Notes under the pieces: generated by a model
The model's input: the letters and a program-made list of their open reading frames with translations, nothing else
Told to the model about the DNA's origin: nothing
Database searches by the model: none
Made by a program: the position numbers and the translations under genes
Shown: piece by piece, positions 58,054 to 64,000 of the stretch
Numbering within the stretch: position 1 is the first letter of the stretch
Layout of the letters: the number at the start of each line of letters is the position of its first letter
Assembly: GCF_033110965.1 (NCBI RefSeq)
Contig: NZ_CP137003.1
Coordinates: 1,054,001 to 1,118,000, forward strand
Source: Raineyella sp. LH-20
GTDB taxonomy: Bacteria > Actinomycetota > Actinomycetes > Propionibacteriales > Propionibacteriaceae
Length of the DNA: 64,000 nt
Direction of reading: 5' to 3'

Positions 58054-58863
58054 ATGACCTATGACGTCGTACGTCTCGCCGTCGACGAACGGCACACCCA
58101 GCTGGTGAAGAAGAGCGTCGGGCCGGTGCTGCTGCAGTTCCGGGCGTACGCGATGATGCCGCCGGAGGAGCGTCCGGACTGGCACGACCAGTTCTACATG
58201 ACCTGGATGGACCTGGATCGGCGCGGCGTCCCGGTGATCGAGGTGATCCGCGCCGCGCTGGCCCCTGCCACCGCCCGCGCGATGACCGCCCGGGTGTTCG
58301 GTCACGGGGCGGATCCGGTGCCCGGACGGCTCGACTGGTGGCGTGCCGCCGACCTGATCGGGTCGCCGCAGGGCTTCGAGGCGAGGGTGGCTGCCCGGCT
58401 GGCCTGGCTGGCCGACGAGGACATGGGCGCCTTCCTGCGCTGGGACGCCCCCGAACCGGCGGAACTGGCCGCCCTTCCGCCGGCCGTCGCGCCGATCGAC
58501 GCGGTCGGCCGCTGGGTGTTCGACCGCTTCACGCTGACCGACCCGGCCTCCTGGGCGCCGACCAGCCGGGCGCTGGAGGCGGAGCCGGACCTGCGGACCC
58601 GGCGGCGGCTGATGGACCTGCGGACCGATCTCGAAGGCCCCGAACCGACCACGCTGGGCGACGAACTGGCCCACGCCCGCGCGCTGGTCGCCGCCGGGGA
58701 TCGGACGACGGCCGCCTCCCTGCTCTCGGCGCTGGTCACCGTACGCCCCTTCGACCCGGAGCTGCTGGACGAACTCGCCGGGGCGGTCACCGATCCCGAG
58801 CATGCGGCCCTGCTGACCCGCCGCGCGGCCAGCTATCGCGCCGTGGACGCCCTGATGGCGTGA
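58054..58863 (+). CDS. hypothetical protein
   Basis: 269 residues, cytoplasmic, no signal, Trp/Arg-rich at the N-terminal half (HDQFYMTWMDLDRRGVPV), Ala/Leu-rich helical at the C-terminal. It may be a helical-repeat protein (ELAHARALVAAGDRTTAASLLSAL). No family recognised. ATG at 58054, divergent from the Rieske flavoprotein. Confidence 0.55.
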   Translation: MTYDVVRLAVDERHTQLVKKSVGPVLLQFRAYAMMPPEERPDWHDQFYMTWMDLDRRGVPVIEVIRAALAPATARAMTARVFGHGADPVPGRLDWWRAADLIGSPQGFEARVAARLAWLADEDMGAFLRWDAPEPAELAALPPAVAPIDAVGRWVFDRFTLTDPASWAPTSRALEAEPDLRTRRRLMDLRTDLEGPEPTTLGDELAHARALVAAGDRTTAASLLSALVTVRPFDPELLDELAGAVTDPEHAALLTRRAASYRAVDALMA

Positions 58864-58954
58864 CGGTTGGCCCGGGGCGCACGCTCACGCGAGACGGCTG
58901 GACCGACGCGCCCCCAGGGCCTGAAGGTGTGGTGTCGGCGTCGGCGTCGGATCG

Positions 58955-59941
58955 CTACGCCCAGAGCTCGGCCAACAGCCGCAGGCTGCGCAGCCGCACC
59001 TGCGGGTCGTGGGCGTACGTCACCACGATGAGCTCGTCCGCCTCGGTGGCCGCGACCAGCTCGTCCAGCTGGCGCCGCACCGTGGCAGGGGAGCCCACCG
59101 CCCGGCAGGCCAACATGTCCTGGGCGGCCCGCCAGCCTGCGTCGTGCGGCAGCTCGACACGCGGCGGCTGCAGCGGACGTCGGTCGCCGGTGGCGTTGCC
59201 GATCGACATCTGTACGTGGGTGGAGTACTGGTACTCCGCTTCCTCGTCGGTGTCGGCGACGAGCACGGAGACCCCGACCATGGCGTACGGGGTCTCCCGG
59301 CGCGCGGTCGGCGAGTCGGTGGAGAAGGAGTTGCGGTAGACCGACAGGGCCTCGTACAGCTCGGCCGGGGCGAAGTGCGAGGCGACGGCGAACGGCAGCC
59401 CGAGCTGCCCGGCGATGGAGGCGCCGTTGGTCGTCGAGCCGAGCACCCAGATCGGCACCTCGGTGCCGCCGGCCGCGATGGCCGACACCCCGCGGGGTGA
59501 GTCGCCCGAGCCGAACCAGGACTGCAGCTCGTAGATCTGGTCGGCGAAGGACTGGGCATCGGAGGCGCCGCGGCGCAGCATCCGGGCGGTCATCGGGTCG
59601 GTGCCGGGTGCCCTGCCGAGCCCCAGGTCGACCCGGTCACCATGCAACTGCACCAAGGTGCCGTACTGTTCGGCGATCGTCAGTGGTGCGTGGTTGGGGA
59701 GCATCACGCCGCCCGACCCGACGCGCAGGGTGCTGGTCGTCGCCAGCGCGTGCGCGATCAGCAGGCTGGTCGCGGAACTGGCGAAGGTCGGAGAGTTGTG
59801 GTGCTCGGCGAACCAGTAGCGGTGGTAGCCGCACTCCTCGGCGAGAGTGACGGCCGCATACGTGGCCGCCAGCGCCGCCCTGACATCAGACCCATCGGAG
59901 ACGGGAACGAGGTCGAGGAGGGAGAGCGGGACGCGCGTCAT
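58955..59941 (-). CDS. LLM-class flavin-dependent oxidoreductase
   Basis: 328 residues of the luciferase-like monooxygenase fold. Family features: RYWFAEHHNSPTFASSA near residue 40, and VDLGLGRAPGTDPMTAR. FMN- or F420-dependent; which one is not seen. The start overlaps the preceding gene's stop (ATGA at 59938-59941), so it belongs to the murJ-sigM run. Substrate unknown. Confidence 0.88.
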   Translation of the reverse strand: MTRVPLSLLDLVPVSDGSDVRAALAATYAAVTLAEECGYHRYWFAEHHNSPTFASSATSLLIAHALATTSTLRVGSGGVMLPNHAPLTIAEQYGTLVQLHGDRVDLGLGRAPGTDPMTARMLRRGASDAQSFADQIYELQSWFGSGDSPRGVSAIAAGGTEVPIWVLGSTTNGASIAGQLGLPFAVASHFAPAELYEALSVYRNSFSTDSPTARRETPYAMVGVSVLVADTDEEAEYQYSTHVQMSIGNATGDRRPLQPPRVELPHDAGWRAAQDMLACRAVGSPATVRRQLDELVAATEADELIVVTYAHDPQVRLRSLRLLAELWA

Positions 59942-60252
59942 GCCCCGATCGTACGTGCGCGGAGCCGGCGGGGCCGTACGGTCGGCCGCGGGTGGATCGG
60001 ATTGGGGCCGAAGGTCCCCAACGCCGTACGTTTCGCCGCGGCCACCAGGGCTTCGCGGTGGGCCTGGGCGAGATCCCCGGCCTCACGTTCGGCCTGGGCC
60101 TCCCGGATGGTGGCCGCCAAACGGCGCCGGACGAGTTCCGGCATCGGGGGGACGGACGCCTGGCGAAGCAGTTCGTCCAGTCGGTCCCCCCATCCCTGAT
60201 CGTTCGCGTCGAGCGGGCGCTCGGCCTGCTCCTGCGGGTCGTCGATCACCAC
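59938..60252 (-). CDS. small protein in the anti-sigma position
   Basis: 104 residues, strongly charged (DPQEQAERPLDANDQGW, then REAQAEREAG), ending in a basic tail. There is no transmembrane helix and no zinc-binding His-x3-Cys-x2-Cys of ZAS anti-sigma factors. By position, just after sigM, it could be an unusual SigM regulator, but sequence does not prove it. ATG at 60252 is 85 bp after sigM. Confidence 0.55.
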   Translation of the reverse strand: MVIDDPQEQAERPLDANDQGWGDRLDELLRQASVPPMPELVRRRLAATIREAQAEREAGDLAQAHREALVAAAKRTALGTFGPNPIHPRPTVRPRRLRARTIGA

Positions 60253-60337
60253 GCCTCCTGATGGTAAGCACGGGCTGCCCCGTGCGATGTACCCCCGTAC
60301 GCCATGTTGCTCAGTGACTGACGTGTCCCATTCTGAC

Positions 60338-60892
60338 TCATGCCGGGGTCGGGAAATCGCGCAACAGTTGCGCCAATCGGGCCCTGCCGCGGGAGCACCG
60401 GGACTTGATCGTCCCGGGGGCGCAGCCGAGCATGGCGGCCGACTCCTCGACGCTGAATCCCTCCACGTCCACCAGGATCAGCGCGGCCCGCTGGTCCGGG
60501 GTGATCTGCCCCAGAGCCTCGGTGACGGCGTCCGCCAGGGTGTCCGACGGGCGGTAACCGTCGACCTCGGAGGCGAGCCGCTCCGGGTCGAGCGGGGTGG
60601 TGGGCCGGCGCTTGAGATAGCGGATCCGGTCCAGGCAGGAGTTGATCACGATCCGGTGCAGCCAGGTGGCGACACGGGAGTCGCCGCGGAAGGTGTGTGC
60701 CCGGCGGAAAGCCCGCAGGTAGGCCTCCTGCAGGGCGTCGGCGGCGTCGTCCGGATCTCCGAGAGTCCGCAGCGCCACCGACCAGAGCCGGTCCTGGTGG
60801 CGCCCGACGAGCACGGCGAACGCCTCGGGGTCACCGTCGACGTGCGCGGCCAGCAACTGCTCGTCGGAGGGCGGCTCCCCAGACCGGGTCAT
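60338..60892 (-). CDS. sigM: ECF RNA polymerase sigma factor (SigM-like)
   Basis: 184 residues. Region 2 (LWSVALRTLGDPDDAADALQEAYLRAFR) and region 4 (LILVDVEGFSVEESAAMLGCAPGTIKSR) are complete. The ATG overlaps the murJ stop (ATGA at 60889-60892). In mycobacteria sigM is also next to the murJ homologue mviN. Likely controls envelope or oxidative stress genes; regulator may be the small protein downstream. Confidence 0.9.
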   Translation of the reverse strand: MTRSGEPPSDEQLLAAHVDGDPEAFAVLVGRHQDRLWSVALRTLGDPDDAADALQEAYLRAFRRAHTFRGDSRVATWLHRIVINSCLDRIRYLKRRPTTPLDPERLASEVDGYRPSDTLADAVTEALGQITPDQRAALILVDVEGFSVEESAAMLGCAPGTIKSRCSRGRARLAQLLRDFPTPA

Positions 60893-63800
60893 GGTCGCAC
60901 CTGCACCTCGTAGACCCCCCCACGGAACTGCCCGTTCCCGTCCGACGGGAGCGATGTCAGGTAGATCATCACATAGCGCGTGGTGACCGTGTGGTCGGTG
61001 GTCAGCTGTACGGTCCCGCTCCCCTCTGTGACGTTCGCCACAGTCCGCCAGGACCTCTGGGAGTCCATCGGCGCCGAGGTGGCGGCCGTGTCGGAGGGGA
61101 CCCGCATCTCGAGGGCCACCCCGGTGCCGGCGATCTGGGCCGTCACCCCGCTCACGTCACGGGGCCGGCCGAGGTCGAGGACCAGGCCGACGCCCGGCTT
61201 CAGTTTGCCGAAGCGGGGGTCGCCGACGTACGTCATCGTCTGCCACGCCGTGGCCGGATCACCGTCGATCGCCCGCGGTGCGGTGCGGTCGTTCTCCTCG
61301 TCGTTGCCGCCGTCGGCGGCCGGGTCGAAGGCGGTCGCCCGGTCGACCTGCCAGGCGCCGCCGCCGGCTGCGCTGGCGGATGCCGACCGGCCGCCGGTCG
61401 TCGTGGTGGACGTGGTCGCGGGGGCCCCGGCACCGCCGGGGCGCGCGGTGCGTCCGGCGTTGATGGCGACCCCGATCAGGCCGATGACGACGGCCAAGGC
61501 CACCAGGACCAGCAGGACGACCACCCAGCCGCGCCCGGGGGTCTGCCGGGGCACCACCTGCAGCGGCCGGTCGATCGGATTCGCGGAGACCGGGGTGGTC
61601 TCGGCGACCGGCGGGACGGGCGGGGCGGCCGGGACGGCGGGCTGCTCCCGGGTGGCGTCGAGCGAGAGGGTGCCCTGGGCGGTCCGGACCCGCTGTTCGA
61701 GACGGTAGGAGGCGTCGGTCACCCCGAGCACGGTCGACAGTGCGGCGACCACCCCGGCGGCGGTGGTGATCCCGGACTTGCCCGAGGCGTTGTCCATCAG
61801 CGGGCTGACCCCGCCGATCACCTGCTGGCAGATCCGGTCCAGCGCCGGCGGGACGTCGGTGCGGACCCGCCGGGGAGAGGGCCACATGCCGCCACGGGTC
61901 GGGGCGGCGGCCAGTCCGGGCATCTCGCCCGGCCACATGCCGGTGAGACACGTGTAGAGCAGGCGGCCGAGGGCGAACACGTCGGTGCGCTCGGCGCCCT
62001 CCACCCTCGAGTCCCGCTGGTCGCCGGGCAGCAGTGCCTCGTCGATCTGGAACCCGAGGATCTTGACGTTGCCGGTGTCGGTGATCATCACCGCGTCGGG
62101 ATCGAGCCGCTCGTGGTAGCGACCCTGGGCGTGCACGGTGGCCATCGCGTCGGCGATCTCGCGGACCAGCCAGGCCGACTCGGTGCCGGACAGCGGGCCG
62201 CGGGCCAGCAGGTTGGTCAGGGTCTGGCCGGGGGCGAACTCCCGCACGACGTACGCCTCGCCGTCCTCGGAGAAGTCGAGGATGCGGACGAACCGGGCGT
62301 CGGTGACCTGGGCGGCCCGCCGGGCGGCGGCGAGCAGCAGCGGACTGCGCGGGTCACCGGCCGGGAAGAACTGACAGACCACCCACCGCTTCAAGCTGAG
62401 GTCGGTGGCCCGCCACAGGTCCTGGCGACGGCCGTCCAGCGGCTCCTCCAGGCGGAAACGGCCGCCGAGCAGCCGCCCGCTCTGGTAGACGGGCGCACCG
62501 AGCGGCCGGGTGTACTCGTCGTCCGCACCGAACGCGTCGGCGTCACCCGGGTCGTCGCCGTTCCCGATCTCAGGGGTGTCCGACACCGCGCCCTCCTCCT
62601 GCCGTGGGGGGATGGTCGGTGGGGTCCGGGGGCCGCGCCGGCGCAGCAGCGCCGCCACCATCTCCTCGACCTCCTCGATCCGCAGCCTACGGGCCAGCAG
62701 CACGAAAGTCCCGACGGCGGCGGCTCCGGCGACGATCAGCGACACCAGCAGGAGCAACTGGCCGTGCCCGCCGGTGAACCGGACGATCAACCAGGCGAGC
62801 AGTCCGGCCGGCGTGACGGCGACCAACAGCCGGGCGATGTGGCGGACGATCGGTCCGAACCGGAAGTCCGGCAGTCGTCGGCGCAGCAACGGGACGGCGA
62901 TGCTCAGCCCGACCACATACGCCAGGGCGTACGCCCCGCCGAGGCCCGCAGCGACCCAGCCGGGCGCATGCCAGGGGATCACCAGGGCGATCGCCAGGAT
63001 GATGTTGGTCGCCACGATGGTGCTCTGCACCAGGAACGGCGTACGGGTGTCCTCCAAGGCGTAGAAGGAGCGGATCACCAGGTAGTGCAGGCTGTACGGC
63101 ACCAGGCCGAGGGCCATCACCAGCAGCGTACGGCCGATGAAGTCGGCGTCCCGGGCGCCGGCGCCGTTGCCGAACATCAGCCGGCTGACCGGGAAGGCGA
63201 GCGCGAACAGTGCGACCGCACTCGGCACGATGACCGCCAGCGCGGTCCGCATCGTCCGGGCCGACTCCTCGGCCACCCCGGTGAGGTCGCCCTCGGCGGC
63301 CATCCGGGAGCTGCTGGTCATCATCTGGGTGGCCAGCGACAGGGTGATCAGCGAGTGCGGGACGATCCAGATCAGCGAGGCGGTCTGGTAGGCGGTGATG
63401 CCGGCGCCCTCACCGGTGCCACCCAGCACGGCCGTCGACCCGAGCCGGTTGACGACGAAGATCGCCAACTGGTTGACCAGCACGAAGTAGAGCGTCCACT
63501 GCGCCAGCCGGAAGGTGTGGCCCAGCCCGACCCCGCGCAGATCCCAGCGAGGCCGGTAGCGGAAGCCCGCCCGGCCGAGGAACGGCAGCAGGATGAAGAA
63601 CTGGGCCGCGATCCCGACGGTCGAGCCGAGACCCAGCAGCAGCACCTGGGACCAACTGAACGGGGCACCGTCCGAGCTGCCCCACAGGCCGAGGTAGAGG
63701 CCGAAGACGGCGATCGAGATGACGTTGTTGGCGATCGGCGCCCACATGTAAGGGATGTAGACCTGGCGGGCGTTGAGCACCTGCCCGACCAGGACGGTCG

Positions 63801-64000
63801 CGCCGTAGAAGAAGATCTCCGGCAGGCACAGGAAGGCCAGGGCGACCATGTTGCTCCAGTAGGGAGCCATCGCCGGTGCGCGCCACCCCTCGGCGGTGTA
63901 GAGCGTCATCACCCAGGGTGCGGCGACCGTCACCAGCACCGTCATCAGGCCCAGCGCCGCGAGGAACGCCGTCATGATCCGGTTGGTGTACGCCTCGCCG
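60889..64000 (-). CDS. murJ: MurJ lipid II flippase fused to a pseudokinase domain (5'-truncated)
   Basis: The frame is open past the window end; 1028 residues are read here from an internal Met, and the eight codons before it (GEAYTNRI) continue the family sequence. Residues about 1-480 are the MviN core with many helices. A kinase-like domain follows (about 510-750): the HRD Asp is lost (YHERLDPDAV) and the DFG motif is ILGF, so it is a pseudokinase. A transmembrane helix (GWVVVLLVLVALAVVIGLIG) then leads to a discoidin-like beta domain outside. This matches the mycobacterial MviN layout. Coupled to sigM. Confidence 0.93.
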   Translation of the reverse strand, partial: GEAYTNRIMTAFLAALGLMTVLVTVAAPWVMTLYTAEGWRAPAMAPYWSNMVALAFLCLPEIFFYGATVLVGQVLNARQVYIPYMWAPIANNVISIAVFGLYLGLWGSSDGAPFSWSQVLLLGLGSTVGIAAQFFILLPFLGRAGFRYRPRWDLRGVGLGHTFRLAQWTLYFVLVNQLAIFVVNRLGSTAVLGGTGEGAGITAYQTASLIWIVPHSLITLSLATQMMTSSSRMAAEGDLTGVAEESARTMRTALAVIVPSAVALFALAFPVSRLMFGNGAGARDADFIGRTLLVMALGLVPYSLHYLVIRSFYALEDTRTPFLVQSTIVATNIILAIALVIPWHAPGWVAAGLGGAYALAYVVGLSIAVPLLRRRLPDFRFGPIVRHIARLLVAVTPAGLLAWLIVRFTGGHGQLLLLVSLIVAGAAAVGTFVLLARRLRIEEVEEMVAALLRRRGPRTPPTIPPRQEEGAVSDTPEIGNGDDPGDADAFGADDEYTRPLGAPVYQSGRLLGGRFRLEEPLDGRRQDLWRATDLSLKRWVVCQFFPAGDPRSPLLLAAARRAAQVTDARFVRILDFSEDGEAYVVREFAPGQTLTNLLARGPLSGTESAWLVREIADAMATVHAQGRYHERLDPDAVMITDTGNVKILGFQIDEALLPGDQRDSRVEGAERTDVFALGRLLYTCLTGMWPGEMPGLAAAPTRGGMWPSPRRVRTDVPPALDRICQQVIGGVSPLMDNASGKSGITTAAGVVAALSTVLGVTDASYRLEQRVRTAQGTLSLDATREQPAVPAAPPVPPVAETTPVSANPIDRPLQVVPRQTPGRGWVVVLLVLVALAVVIGLIGVAINAGRTARPGGAGAPATTSTTTTGGRSASASAAGGGAWQVDRATAFDPAADGGNDEENDRTAPRAIDGDPATAWQTMTYVGDPRFGKLKPGVGLVLDLGRPRDVSGVTAQIAGTGVALEMRVPSDTAATSAPMDSQRSWRTVANVTEGSGTVQLTTDHTVTTRYVMIYLTSLPSDGNGQFRGGVYEVQVRP

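Overview
The window is a high-GC actinobacterial chromosome segment spanning the replication origin. The order rpmH-rnpA-yidD-yidC-jag-rsmG-parA-parB on one side and dnaA-dnaN-gnd-recF-dciA-gyrB-gyrA-DUF3566-tRNA-Ile on the other is the classic actinobacterial origin layout. A short gnd between dnaN and recF, a MurJ-pseudokinase fusion next to sigM, and many leaderless GTG/ATG starts 6-8 nt after a TANNNT box fit Actinomycetes, perhaps Propionibacteriales. The genus cannot be fixed from the sequence alone.

Layout. 1-7.6 kb: catabolic and housekeeping genes (class III aminotransferase-SDR pair, deoC, an M50 protease with CBS domains, a zinc alcohol dehydrogenase, a membrane protein, a HAD phosphatase). 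7.7-18.5 kb: a carbohydrate locus. A LacI regulator, a glycosidase-like protein and a mannose-6-phosphate isomerase run leftward; an ABC sugar importer (binding protein, two permeases), a xylulokinase-like kinase and the ABC ATPase run rightward. LacI-type operators lie between the two arms. 18.6-21.2 kb: a second HAD phosphatase, a YbhB-family protein and a stand-alone AmrS radical SAM enzyme. 21.2-25.4 kb: a redox module (disulfide reductase, DUF308 membrane protein, Ohr peroxidase, TetR regulator) bracketed by two inverted copies of a roughly 60-bp palindromic element. 25.4-38.3 kb: class I fumarase, AI-2E-type exporter, LysR regulator, lipoprotein, LCP ligase, thioredoxin reductase/thioredoxin, small hypotheticals, aminotransferase, D-Ala-D-Ala ligase, SURF1, DUF3817. 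38.5-56.5 kb: the origin core, with three parS or parS-like sites, a DnaA-box cluster after dnaA and promoters for rpmH and dnaA. 56.5-64 kb: Rieske-type flavoprotein, a hypothetical, a luciferase-like monooxygenase, a small protein in the anti-sigma position, sigM and the truncated murJ.

How the genes work together. The origin block covers initiation (dnaA, dnaN, dciA), repair and topology (recF, gyrB, gyrA), segregation (parA/parB/parS) and membrane insertion and ribosome biogenesis (yidC, yidD, rpmH, rnpA, rsmG). The sugar locus looks like one LacI-controlled regulon for importing and degrading an unidentified glycoside or polyol. The ohr module looks like an organic-peroxide response under a TetR protein rather than the usual MarR-type OhrR. 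The murJ-sigM block lies on the gyrA side of the origin while trxB-trxA lies on the parB side. In mycobacteria these are adjacent, so an origin-centred inversion is likely. No transposase, phage gene or CRISPR array was seen. No clearly new defence or mobile system was found; the best candidates for something undescribed are the palindrome-bracketed redox cassette, the in-frame 15-bp repeat expansions and the glycosidase-like protein.
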